A DNA stretch of 64,000 nt from Argyresthia goedartella (lineage: Eukaryota; Arthropoda; Insecta; Lepidoptera; Argyresthiidae): contig OX463827.1 of assembly GCA_949825045.1 (NCBI GenBank), forward strand, positions 1,138,501-1,202,500, written 5' to 3'. The notes below the pieces were generated by a model. It was not told the DNA's origin. It did no database searches and saw nothing but the letters and a program-made list of their open reading frames with translations. This document shows positions 1 through 10,543 of this stretch, piece after piece; within the stretch, counting starts at the first letter, position 1; the number at the start of each line of letters is the position of its first letter. The position numbers and the translations under genes are program-made.

Positions 1-378
1 AGAGACAAACAATTTAAAGAACCAAATTTGCAACAAAGTCCTCATGTTTCTGAATTCAACTACAAGCATTCCACTTCAAGTTCAGTTGACTCTCCAAACT
101 CTTCTAATAAATCACGACCTTCTCCTCCCTTCATGAATAAATTCACTCCAACCTACAAATACCCTTCTAGACAAGTTAATAGTCTCTCTCAAACTGCAGC
201 TCCCCAAGAAAGTTCTTTTTGCGTTCGCTTTCGTAAACTAGGTCATACTTTGAACAGTTGCACTCAACCACGATTCGTGATTTGTTTCAAATGTGGTCTT
301 AAGGGTTTTAAAACTGCAGAGTGCCCTACTTGTTCTCCCAAACCTAATACTAGTACAAAAAACTTACTGCTGACTTGA
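1..378 (+). pseudogene. gag: Gypsy gag, C-terminal part, copy 1
   Basis: This is the C-terminal part of the nucleocapsid-type structural protein that packages element RNA; it enters from the left window edge. A Ser/Pro/Asn-rich linker is followed by two degenerate zinc knuckles. The first reads CVRFRKLGHTLNSC, where the second Cys of CCHC is Phe. The second reads CFKCGLKGFKTAEC, where the His is Phe. The same substitutions occur in copy 2, so they predate the duplication. The frame stops at 376-378, just after the A AAA AAC heptamer at 357-363. Pol continues in the -1 frame. Confidence 0.85.
357..363 (+). promoter_or_regulatory. -1 ribosomal frameshift site between gag and pol, copy 1
   Basis: In the gag frame the codons read ACA AAA AAC, which places the heptamer A AAA AAC in the exact X XXY YYZ register known from retroviral -1 frameshifting. 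Pol is open in the -1 frame from this point, reading Lys-Leu-Thr-Ala-Asp, and gag stops 13 nt later. I did not identify a downstream pseudoknot. Use of the site is inferred from register and frame only. Confidence 0.75.
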
Positions 379-3300
379 AGAGTAACTCAAACTTTGATAA
401 GGACGAGTGGACTAATTGGATCAAAACAATTCAAAACTTCTTTGCTTGCTACAAAATCTCTTCTACACTCTACTCCAAAGAACAAGATCTTAATCCTCCA
501 TTTGTTAATGTCAAAATTTATGACTTAACTTTATCTGGTTTACTAGATTCTGGCAGCTCAGTAACTATTCTGGGTAATAATTCTCATTTGGAAATTCTTA
601 AACTGGGCTGCAAACTTTTCAAGTCAGATCTTATTACTGTCTCTACTGCTAATAATCAAAAAATTAATTCCTTGGGTTATTTTGACTTACCTGTCCATTT
701 CAATAACGAAACTCACTTGATTAAAGCTTATGTTTTCCCTGAAATATTTCCTTCTCTAATACTAGGTAATGACTTTTGGAGAAAATTTAATCTTCTACCT
801 AGTGTTTTAGCTTCTCTTAACTTTACAGATCCTAAATGCTTTGCTATCGACACTAAAGATATTAAAGTTTTACCTTATGAGTATTTAACTCCTAATCAAA
901 AGAACATCGCTAATGACATCATCAAACGCTTCAAGACAATCTCTTTTGAAGAAAAAGGTGTTCTGGGAAACACACACTTAATCACCCACAAGATTGACAC
1001 TGGTGATTTTCTTCCGATCAAACAAAGATGTTACAGACTGTCTCCTAAAAAACAAAAGGCTTTAATTAATGAAGTTGACAAGATGCTGGGATGGAACGTC
1101 ATTGAACAATGCGAAAGTCCTTGGTTATCCCCAGTCCTCATCACTCATCACTCCAAAGAAGAATGGGGAATGGCGTTTCTGCATAGATAGTAGGAAGCTT
1201 GACTCAGTTACACGTCGTGATGCTTATAGTCTGCCTCTAATAAGCGAAATTTTGGACAACCTGAGAAATGCCAAACACTTATCAAGAATCGACATTGCGA
1301 AAGCATTTTGGGAGATTCCCTTGAATACTGCTGATAGAGATAAGACAGCATTTTATGTTCCTGGAAGAGGTATGTTCAGATTCAAAGTAATGCCTTTTGG
1401 TCTCACTAACTCACCTGCAACTCAACAAAGATTAATGGATACGCTACTCCTGAATTTGAGAACAAGGTATTTTGCTATCTGGATGACATCATTATTATTA
1501 GCGAGACTTTTGATGAGCACATATCGCTTCTCATGAAAGTTCTGGAAAAACTTTCATATGCTAATCTGACTATTAACTTTGAAAAGAGTCAATTCTTCAG
1601 GAAAGAACTGAAATACCTTGGTTTTCTAGTGGACGAGTATGGTCTACGTGCTGATCCAGAAAAAATAAAAGCTATTCTAGAATATCCTGTACCTACTTGC
1701 AGAAAAGAAGTTCGAAGATTCATAGGCACCTGCAGCTGGTTTAGAAGATTCATTCCAAACTTTAGCACTATTGCCTCTCCACTCAACCAACTAACCTGTT
1801 CCGGGAAGAACGCTCCTAAATTTTTATGGAATTCCAGGGCTGCAGCTGCTTTCCAGAAACTTAAAGAAGCTTTGGTAACTGCTCCTGTCCTTGCTTGCCC
1901 TAACTTCGAACTACCCTTCTCTGTACATTGTGATGCATCAAATTATGGCATAGGAGCAATGCTTACTCAACATCAAGATGACAAAGAAGTCGTGATTGCT
2001 TACATGAGTAAAGCACTAAACAAAAATCAACAAAACTACTCAACTACTGAAAGAGAAACATTAGCTGTAATAACTGCGCTAGAACATTGGAGATGTTACC
2101 TAGACAATGGTAAGGAATTAACAATATATACTGACCACGCTGCACTTAAATGGTTTCAGAACTTATCGAATCCATCTGGAAGACTTGCTCGCTGGACTCT
2201 ATGCTTATCATGTTTTAATTTTGTCCTGAAACATAAAAAAGGAAAGGATAACGTTGTTCCTGATTTATTATCAAGACATAAGAATAAAGAACGTCCTGAT
2301 ACACGAGAAACTTCACCTCAAGGCGTACATCCTATTACGATTGAAGAACCACCTGATCGTGAACTTGAGCACTACAACAAGATTTTTCTCGGATGCTCCA
2401 ACAACCCAGACGCATATCACAACTACACTATCAGGGATAACAAACTTTACCGCTGCATCCATTCTCCCGATTGTCTAAACGACGACTTTATTTGGAAAGA
2501 AGTTCCACTGCCGCAAGATAGACATGCACTTATTGAAGTTAGCCATGGTTCCCCTTCAGAACTCCACCTTGGTATCTTCAAAACATTCAAGAAAATATCT
2601 TTAAAATACTATTGGCCTGGTATGTTTAAGGACATTGCCAATTTAATCTCGACATGTGAAACCTGCTTAACCTACAAACACCCTAATCATCCTCCCTATG
2701 GTCTTATGGATAAACCTAAACTTTGCTCCAGACCTTTTCAAACTATATCCTTGGATCTTATGGGTCCATTGCCTATGACCCGGAGAAAAAATCAGTATAT
2801 TCTGGTAATTAACTGCAATTTTACTAAATATCCTATGATTTTTCCCCCTAAACGGGCTACTTCAGCTAATATCATTAATGTCTTAGAAAATTCAGTGTTT
2901 CTTGTTCATGGCATTCCCCAAACTATAATAATGGACAACGCTGCTCAATTTCAGTCGCGAGAATTCCACTCATTCTTAAATTCTTATAACGTTCCTTGTA
3001 TTTTTCACACAGCTTTATATTGTCCTCAGGTTAATCCTACAGAGAAATTTAATAGTACGATTATTACAGCTCTAGCATCCCTAGTAGGAGACGATCATAG
3101 ATCCTGGGACAACCATCTTACTAAGATTCAGTTCGCACTGGCTTTACTCCCAACTTTTTAGTCTTTGGTAGGGAAACAATACCTTGTGGTTCCTTCTATA
3201 CTCCAACTCAGAATCTCGAAGAATTTATATTTATGCCTCGTGATATTTACGCGTCTAATGCTGGTCTCCTCTCATCTATCTTTCACAGAGTTCAAACTAA

Positions 3301-3550
3301 ACTTCAAATAGCTCACGCTAAAAATAGCGCTCGCTATGATCTTCGCCGGTCTTTTAAAGAATTTAATGTGGGAGATACTGTTTGGCGTAAAAACCATGTT
3401 TTAAGCAATGCTGGCGCATACTTTAATGCTAAACTTGCCCCTAAATTTATTAAGTGTAAAATAATAACCAAACTTTCACCATTAGTATACATTCTAGAAG
3501 ACCCTAACGGAGTTAGAGGCAAGTGGCACATTAAAGACATTAAATCTTAA
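360..3550 (+). pseudogene. pol: Gypsy pol (PR-RT-RNaseH-IN), copy 1, frameshifted
   Basis: This polyprotein makes and integrates the cDNA. In order: protease with LLDSGSSVTILG; RT with IDIAKAF, MPFGLTNSPA and an intact YLDD at 1476-1487; RNase H with CDAS, TTERE and YTDHAAL; integrase with an HHCC finger ending CETC and a DDE core (SLDLMGP, IIMDNAAQF, NPTEKFN). Lesions: a 7-bp tandem duplication ATCACTC (1140-1153) between protease and RT; a 4-nt deletion near 1447; and a missing T in a T-run near 3158 that truncates integrase, after which the C-terminal frame runs to 3550. The first and third are shared with copy 2; the 4-nt deletion is private. The protein cannot be made as one piece. Confidence 0.92.
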
Positions 3551-4096
3551 ATTTTCTTAACTTCTATTAACTGTTAATTTGTATATATGTATAAATATCA
3601 CCATCATTTTCACCTTATTATTTTTATTTCTTCCTTTAATCCAGTGTTCTTCAACACATTTTACTTTAGGACCTCGAATTTTCGTTAGTTAGTCTTCACC
3701 TATTTTTTTTATCTTTATTTCAGACACATCTCGTTGGCGATGTGGCTGATCTCTGGCTTCGAGCTCTACCGCTCTGGCCGTTCTTAATCTTGTCTTAAGT
3801 CGAAGCGACTAAAGCTACCTTAGGATTAATTTGTTTCTCTTTACCTCCACTTATTTTTTTTCCACGCAGGAGCGGATGACAACTCCTTAAGTAAGCCTGA
3901 ATGTCCTTTTGAAAACACACTTTTAGAGTGGTAGTCATTGAATGTGAACTCCACCCTTACCTGAATGAAGATGATGTATGTAAGAGATGGTATATCTGAT
4001 TTTGCCTGGTGATGTCTGTTTCTGCAAAGCTGTGTTTTTATGGTTTATTTTTGTACATATCAAAATTTTTGCTGAGTCAAAAATTTTTCCAGGGTC
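3551..4096 (+). other. Non-coding stretch between pol and the 3' LTR
   Basis: About 550 bp with no ORF over 80 codons on either strand and no env-like sequence. It is AT-rich and belongs to the retrotransposon interior, and it is repeated at 41452-41988. Copy 2 lacks a few bases near 41766 ('cgcaggagcg' region). Confidence 0.7.
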
Positions 4097-4106
4097 GGGG
4101 GGAAAA
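4097..4106 (+). other. Polypurine tract, copy 1
   Basis: GGGGGGAAAA directly abuts the TG that opens the 3' LTR. This is the plus-strand primer site expected of a Ty3/Gypsy element. The identical tract lies at 41989-41998. Confidence 0.85.
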
Positions 4107-5260
4107 TGTAGTGTTATGCTACTTACATGTAATTTTTCAGGATGTTCAGCTGGATACTTGCTGAGCTGCATATCCGTATATTTTGTTCACCTTTATTTTC
4201 ATAGGACCCTGTAACGTTTTAAACCATAAGAACACATTAACAAATAATTTTCGCTTCATATTTTCACACTATCAGCACTTCTAAATCGATAGCGAAGGGG
4301 TTTACCTTTGGTGACCTTGTATTTGGCTTTCTCCGAAACTCTGCAATCTCGGGCTTCGTGCGCGCTGGTGCGCTACCTTTTTATTTTTAGCTGTTATGTA
4401 ATTTTGGCTATGTGAACTTGTTCATTTTTCTATTACGAGCCTGAAACCAAAATCTGACATTTATTATGTTGTTGTTTATCTGGTTGTCATGGCAATGTCC
4501 ATTCAAACTCGTTAGCGGTCTGATATGTTTGCTTCAATACTTTTACAAAAATACTTTTCCTCTCTTGGCCACTCACAAAAATTGCTTTTAATTTAAATAA
4601 TTTTTAGAACTCTCCAAAAAGGGTATAAGAGCGGAACATTTCTGAAATTCGAGAGTCTCACTTCAGTTCTCGAACAAGAAGAATCACCTAAAGGCCTTAT
4701 CCCGGGGTCGCACTGCCCCGGGATCCTGCGAGCCGCTACTGCAACGCCTTCTGACTTGGCGAGTCTCAACCCTGGTCAGCGCTTCGTTGAGTCTTCACTT
4801 CACCTGCCCGTTCTCGGCTACACCTGCACCCTGATCAGTGCTTCGTTGAAGTCTCCACTTCACCTGCCCGTCCTCGGCTACACCTGCTCATCAAGTGACT
4901 TCAGGCCGACACGTTACCAGGGCCCCTACTCCTGCTGCTCGTCGGGGTCTGATGATCGATAGGCCCCCGGCCACACTCTCCGACAGCAACTCCTACATCG
5001 CCCACCAGTGCCTTCACTGACCGGTCCACCAGACGCCTACTGCATCATCGGTCTCCTACTCTCCGTGTCCTCCGCTTCCTTTTTTTTTTATTATCTAGAC
5101 ATTTATATTTTATAAAACCTGTCCCACCTCATTCATCCTCATCTTCCTTTCATTTTTTTAAATTAATTCATTGTATATAATCCTAATAAACTATCATTTC
5201 TAAATTTTATCCTGGTTGTTTTCTGTTAGGTTCTGGTTAGGTAAATATCTTTACACGACA
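4107..5260 (+). repeat. Gypsy 3' LTR, copy 1 (1154 bp, TG...CA)
   Basis: It opens TGTAGTGTTATG and closes TTTACACGACA. Matches are the 5' LTR 34799-35950 and the 3' LTR 41999-43153. A TATAAG box (4624-4629) lies about 35-40 nt before TCACT/TCAGT initiator-like motifs (4658-4667), and AATAAA lies at 5185-5190. U3/R/U5 can therefore be placed roughly, with a long R. Inside R a segment of about 60 bp containing 'gcttcgttga' and 'ctcggctacacctgc' is tandemly duplicated (about 4776-4890). The small ORF spanning it is not a gene. Confidence 0.93.
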
Positions 5261-6344
5261 GTAGATCATCCGCTAAAGGTGATCCAGAGAAGCTGCCAAA
5301 GAAATTGGAGCCACCCATACTCAGGTACTTAAAGTCTTGAAAAAGTATAAGTGGAAATGTTATCGTGATGGTCGGTTGGTTCAAATATTACATCCTGGAG
5401 ATCCTGAGAGACGACTACAATTTTGTCAACCCGTGCTAACAGAAATTGCCCGTAACCCGAATTTTTTGAGTGACATTGTGTGGTCTGACGGAACCAACTT
5501 TAGTAATAATGGCATGTACAACCGCCGCAATAACCATTATTGGTCTAGAGTAAATCCTGTTCGTGTTCATGAAACTAACAGTCAAGTAAGATTTTCTTTC
5601 AACGTTTGGTGCGGTATAATGAGAAATATGGTTGTGTTAATCCACATTTATGAAGGGCTTCTAAACTCGGAACTTCGAAATGAGTTCAATGTTTTACCCG
5701 AGGATGAGCGAAACCGTGTAATATTACAGCAAGATGGTGCTCCAGCCCATAACAGCAGAATCACCGCAGCCTATCTTAATAACAATTTCAGGACCTGGAT
5801 CGGTACAAACGGCACAATCCGATGGCCTGCAAGATCACCAGACCTCACCCCTCTGGATTTTTTTTTATGGGGATATGTAAAAAATTAAGTTCACCTAAAA
5901 TCCTATGCAACTGTGAACGACTTGAGGGCTGAGGTTTACAGTACAATTTTTCATATTCACCACAACACGCTAATAAAGGCTACTGAAAAAGAGATCCTTA
6001 GAAGAATAAATTTATGTATTCAACGAGATCGGAGCCCATTTCGAATAACTAATTAGTTAGCTTTTACATGTTTTTAGGTAAATAATAAAATAAGGTTTGA
6101 GATTTCATGTTTTCTTTTCATTTTATTTACTATGCTTGTTAGAGAGATGTGATCCTTATGATTGAACTTGTCGATTGTCTTAGCCGGTTCGATTCCTGGT
6201 TTTGGCAAGTGTATTTTTCAAAATCTTTGAATGCAGTTTTGTTTCTTTTCAAAAATAAAGGAATGTTTCCTTTGAGGGAAATTTGCTACCTCCATTATTT
6301 AGAGTACTTGCCCTCCAGGTGGTGTCACAAAATTCCACCCTGTA
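5261..6344 (+). mobile_element. Tc1/mariner-superfamily transposon (DD40D), 3' half, copy 1
   Basis: A transposase remnant followed by a terminal segment ending ...CCACCCTG at 6342, then TA. The terminal 200 bp is the reverse complement of 32075-32320, the left end of a second copy of the family. The left part of this copy is missing. The Gypsy insertion, marked by its GTAG duplication, sits at the break. Confidence 0.85.
5283..6056 (+). pseudogene. DD40D Tc1/mariner transposase fragment, copy 1
   Basis: This is the catalytic part of a cut-and-paste transposase. Numbered from position 5337 (there is no ATG), the catalytic aspartates are D51 (VWSDGTNF), D133 (QQDGAPAHNS) and D174 (SPDLTPLDFFLWGY). 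Forty residues separate the last two, unlike classical mariner (34). A helix-turn-helix segment (REAAKEIGATHTQVLKVLKK) precedes it, with an in-frame TGA at 5280-5282. A TAA at 5886-5888 replaces a Lys codon; the same frame then stays open to TAG at 6054-6056 with typical C-terminal sequence. Copy 2 has Glu after D51 where this copy has Gly. The N-terminal DNA-binding half is absent. Confidence 0.88.
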
Positions 6345-6345
6345 T

Positions 6346-6600
6346 AATAATAATAATATTAATGTCCCCACCGAGGTCGGGCCTTTTCCCGGATACGAGT
6401 AAGATTGAGCCATACTCCACCATGCTGGCTCAGTGTGGGTTGATGGAGTGGTGTCGGGCTAGTGGCCAACCCGCGTGTCAGATGTTTTCAAGCTGCCCTA
6501 GTAGGGTGTCTGACCACCACCACCTCTAATGACCTACTACCACCGAGTAGCGAAAGTATAAAGAGTATAAAACCTATAACCAGCGGGTGGTTAATACGCT
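6346..6600 (+). repeat. SINE-body-like repeat, copy 1
   Basis: It contains 'gtccccaccgag', 'cccggatacgagtaag' and 'ggctcagtg..ggttgatg' in the same order as 26180-26280 and 29430-29500, so this is a dispersed family. It adjoins the transposon end at 6344 through a short (AAT)n tract. The ORFs reading through it are chance. Confidence 0.6.
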
Positions 6601-7900
6601 TCTATCGATTCGACTTAATGCATGCACAGCAGCGAGGTAATTTATGTAATTTGTATATTTTTGGAATGTGCTAATTAACCCCTTTAACTTGATACCTGAC
6701 ACGTCCCTGTTCAAATACATTTTCCTTTAATCCATGTCTATATGACCTCTAAAGGGCGCCATTTTGAATTTAGTGTGACGTCACATAACCTTTAAGTAGT
6801 GGACGATTTAGACGCAACAAAATATCCCTCATTTATACAATTCTGATGAGTAGTTTAGATTTTCTGGGGGAACAGATGAACACTTATACATACATTGGCT
6901 TGGCCGGAGTCGGGAAAAAAGGGTCTTTACCAATGGGTAGAGGACTAACATAGGAACATAACTTATTATTTTTATAACGATTAAATAAATAACAGATTAC
7001 CGAATTATTCGAAGTATTCGAACCCGGTGCAAAATTGTAAAAAATATAAATTGTAAAACAGATTTTGTGATAACTTCGGGGCACTTTTCCATCGAACAAA
7101 GATAATGAAATTACGTTTATAAGTATTTCCGCTCACGAATGCGCAAGGTGACAATCATGATCAATAACCTATTATAAAAAAAAACAGCTTAAATACACCT
7201 ATTTTATTGCTTTAGGATGTTTTGGCCTAATGCGCCACCTTAAGTACACAAATGAAGTATTAAGTAAAGAGACAGTAAAGCGCTGGCAAATCATTTCCCT
7301 AGCTGTTCGCGGTTTATATAGAATCGGTCAGTAAACTTGGTTGGTATTGAGGAGTCCTAAAATAACAGAGATTTATGGGCTTATTGCCTCAGTAGGCATA
7401 GAACAACTGACCTAAACAAATATAAGTACATTAATAATAGGTACTCATTCGAGTTAAAAACTGAAAAACTATACGCCAAGAGAATATAGGTTATGTTTAT
7501 ACATAAATGCCATCTTTACTTCCAGGATCCCTCAGGTATATAGAGATAAATTTCGTTTCAAAATAACCTCATACACGCAACATCAGCAGAAGCAACAATG
7601 ATCCATAAATCACGGAGATTGTAAAATGATAAGTCGTCCACATCCACCCCGGAGCCTCACAACGGCGATCCTCGCTAAATAAGAAAAATAAGACAACCAC
7701 TAAAGTTTTTTTTGTCATACTGTGCTGTATCACTGATGTGAGTAGTAAGAAGTGGACCGTAGAATGAATAAGTTCAATGACATCTCAACGGCAGTCCACA
7801 TTTGACATAACATAACATAACATAGCGTCACGCCTTTTCCTACACGCGGTGGCAGAAGCACGATTGTGCTTCTGCCAACGCGTTTGAGCCAGTTAGTCTA
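6601..7900. other. Stretch with no gene, copy 1
   Basis: AT-rich, and no frame resembles a protein I recognise. It holds a perfect TGACGTCA at 6776-6783. It also holds a hairpin at 7846-7880 (outer CGCG/CGCG, inner ggcagaagcac / gtgcttctgcc with loop GATT) that is absent from copy 2, where the sequence reads 'agcgtcagccactttgag'. A short 'cataa' tandem precedes the hairpin. Confidence 0.6.
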
Positions 7901-8105
7901 TACTCCATTTTACGTGACAGAGGGCTAGCCCATCACCGCAGCTATGGAGTAATGAAGGTTCCTCACGATGTTTTCCATCACCGTTAGAACGTCCGTATAA
8001 TGTTCTTAAGATGAATTGATTATCTCATAGGTACATGGTCAGGAATCGAACCTGCATCTCCTGTGTGAGAAGCAAGCGTGAAACCCATTGGACCACGGAG
8101 CTCTT
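7900..8105 (-). repeat. tRNA-derived SINE-like repeat, copy 1
   Basis: The segment 'aggaatcgaacctgcatctc' near 8041 is a reverse-complement box B, followed by 'gagaagcaagcgtgaaacccattggaccacgg', which has the form of an anticodon-arm-like region and box A. A related copy lies at 26375-26450 and the duplicate is at 45780-46000. It cannot be folded into a full tRNA and is therefore a SINE head rather than a tRNA gene. Confidence 0.6.
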
Positions 8106-8830
8106 TCAAATTTGAAATTACAGATATTTCAGGCATATGGGTCAGCAAGAGTCGAGTTGTTACAGATGCATGTCGTTTTTACACTTGTTTTCAAGGCACA
8201 CATAAACAAAAACAATTATTCACCAAGCTTTCTAAATGGCTTACAAAACATTCATGAATCGCTATCACCATTCGGGACGTTTCGTATCGGTGTTAAGTTC
8301 GAATTGAAAAATGATACCGCCAAAGGCTTTATCGTGATTTAGACTTAGTAATTGACTTTTGATCCATTTTAGTGGATTAAATAGTGTAAGCTCATTTCAC
8401 CTCAAATTAATCGTATGCTATTTTTCAAAGTTTTGAGGCTGCGATCGATTTAAAGGGATGGTCAAAATTGACGAAAAAATGTCTATCTAAAATATACGAC
8501 TGAAGAAAGTGGGAAAACTTTTATGGAACGAAAGACGTATGAATAAAATCCTAGCTGCAGACATCTTCACAGCTCAAGGCAGTCATCCGTCTACTTGTCG
8601 AGTGTTGAGACAACATGGACCCATCACTCAGCATCTTCAACACTATCATTAGCCTGTATTACGAGGTGATAAAGTCTACTTCTGCTCGCGCGAAACTGAA
8701 CAAAAAAAGGTTGGCAAGGTGTAGTCATATCTGTCAGAGTCGCTCGCACTCTCTGTCACTCAAATGAGAACGTTCACAGCTGAATCTTTAGCTCAGCTCT
8801 TTACGTAGAAAAAAATAAATAAATGGGGCC
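8106..8830. other. Stretch with no gene, copy 1
   Basis: No supported coding sequence. The 84-codon ORF here starts inside the SINE-like repeat and is disrupted in copy 2 by the LINE insertion. Position 8169/8170 is the empty target site of that insertion. Confidence 0.55.
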
Positions 8831-8936
8831 TTACCACAAAAAATAAACTACTGTTCAACTCTTGTTTAAAGACAAAAACGTATGGGATTTGACGTTTGTT
8901 TTGAGGTTAAACGCTGTTTAATATTTTTTGTGGTAA
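8831..8936 (+). mobile_element. MITE of about 106 bp (TTACCACAAAAAAT termini), copy 1
   Basis: The ends TACCACAAAAAAT and ATTTTTTGTGGTA are inverted repeats. TA at both ends is consistent with a Tc1/mariner-type target site. A reverse-oriented relative lies at 30214-30313, sharing the internal 'tttgaggttaaac' motif, and the duplicate is at 47709-47815. It has no coding capacity. Confidence 0.7.
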
Positions 8937-10227
8937 CACAGTGAAAGATTTAGTAATTCGTAGCTTTGTTACATCTAACTGACAGAATTGAGCTAATCCC
9001 ACGAAACTGTTAGAACTTTGTAATTCTCTCTACATTGTTCTTGCGATGAATAGCCGTCTAATCGTTTGCGTGAAAGGTATCAAGAAGTTCGTTTACTTGC
9101 CTCTAAGTAAGTTGGTGAGTACTTAAACTTTTCGGTGACTAATTTGTGAGTTAATCAATAAATGAAAGAAACTTTGTTGAACTACAAATCTAAACTCATT
9201 AGCGGCATGAATATTACAGCAATTAAAGCGCAAGTTTGTTCAGTAAGTAACTAAACAAACAAACAAACAAGTAGTGTCATTTAAACGCCATTAATTTTCT
9301 GAAGTTCACTCGGAATTTCTTGATAGTTGGCTGGATGGCTAAATGTGGCACGGAGAAGAGACAGACAAAGGAAAATTTCTTTAATAAAACATGTAACATT
9401 TCAGAACTGTAATATACAACTTTTTCTATGCAAGTATATTTCCGTAAATGTCTATTAAGTGCCCTGATTTTAATGAAATAAAATTAGGTGACAAATAAGA
9501 GGAGAAAAGAAATTCGGTGAAATATATTTCATGCGCGTAGTCAGAATACCCTGCTTCAAGAGGGTCTGCCTACGTGCAGAAACTACGTAATCCCTACCTG
9601 CGACCGCGAAGCACTTGGAACTAATCCAGACCTCCTGACGTCCGACGAGACAGTGACTGAAGCCCCTCTGTGCCTCGCGTGACGCGTGACGTCACCGACG
9701 TGACACACATACACGAGTGACGTGCCGACCATTTTTCATTTGGGCTCACGCGCCGCGTGCGTGTCGTCTGCTAACTTATTGCGTTGGATTTGGTCGTGAT
9801 ATCCTGAAACTTGTAGAGTACTTTTATGGAAATAATATCTGATTTTGTTCCACCAATATCACAGCACCACGACTTTTCTTCCTTTTCCTGAAGAAAACCC
9901 AGCTTTATACGTTCAAACTTATACTATTGTAAGATACACACTACGAATTTATCTTAATTATTCTGCTGTGGTGGTTTCATGATTCATATGTTTCAATAAC
10001 CATGACAAGTCTTTCAGAGTCACATATGGCTGTTGGAGATAAGATAAGATTGGCAAAAAAGATTAGATTTGTCAAACGTGTATGTAAATTTGCCAATCTT
10101 GAAAAAAATATAACGCATTTTCTTCATTAGAATAATCAGATCATTTTCTTTATATTATGCTTTATTCGACCATGTTTATTATTTCAAGACACAAATTTAT
10201 ATAATATGTCATCGTAAGATAATCAAA
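8937..10227. other. Stretch with no gene; GC-rich patch at 9530-9770
   Basis: Mostly AT-rich. The patch 9660-9770 is rich in CpG and holds TGACGTCA at 9687-9694 flanked by 'gcgtgacgcg' and 'gacgtgac'. This could be regulatory, but no exon is recognisable. Duplicated around 48500-48650. Confidence 0.5.
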
Positions 10228-10543
10228 ACTGTTAGTTGATAAGCTAACGCGTTAGTTGATCAACTATCGACAGATAGTAAACCAGACCGAAAGGGTTTAG
10301 AATTTACGTTTCTTTTGTTCTTACATGTCAACCTAACACGAATACAATTCGGGGGCGAGCGCAGCGAAGCCCCCTCTAGTCTTTACCTAAGCTACCGCAG
10401 TGTTTGCCCTGGTGTTTCGTTTGCAATTCAAGCTTAAACCAGTTTACTATTTAACGGTTTCAACAATTAGTTTATCAACTAACGCGTTATACAGTAAGCA
10501 GTACGCTACAGTTTACTATCTGTCGATAGCTGACCAACCAACG
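10228..10543 (+). mobile_element. MITE with nested inverted repeats and GC hairpin core, copy 1
   Basis: The terminal arms (10250-10282 and 10511-10543) are inverted copies of about 33 bp with about 4 mismatches, built on 'gatcaactatcgacagatag'. A further outer arm pairs with an internal 'tttatcaactaacgcg'. The centre (10351-10374) is a GGGGG...CCCCC hairpin. A second element, 31022-31315, has the same flanks but the core in the opposite orientation. The duplicate is at 49099-49415. Confidence 0.75.

Larger units (their letters stand above)
1..5260 (+). mobile_element. Ty3/Gypsy LTR retrotransposon, copy 1 (5' end outside window)
   Basis: From left to right this holds the end of gag, pol (protease, RT, RNase H, integrase), a polypurine tract and the 3' LTR. 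It is followed by GTAG at 5261-5264. Copy 2 of the same insertion has GTAG on both sides, so this is a 4-bp target duplication and both copies derive from one insertion event. All reading frames are disrupted. No env-like ORF lies between integrase and the 3' LTR. Confidence 0.93.

Noticed and set aside
3551..4096. env gene between Gypsy pol and 3' LTR
   Set aside because: Only about 550 bp of AT-rich sequence with no long ORF, signal peptide or membrane segment.
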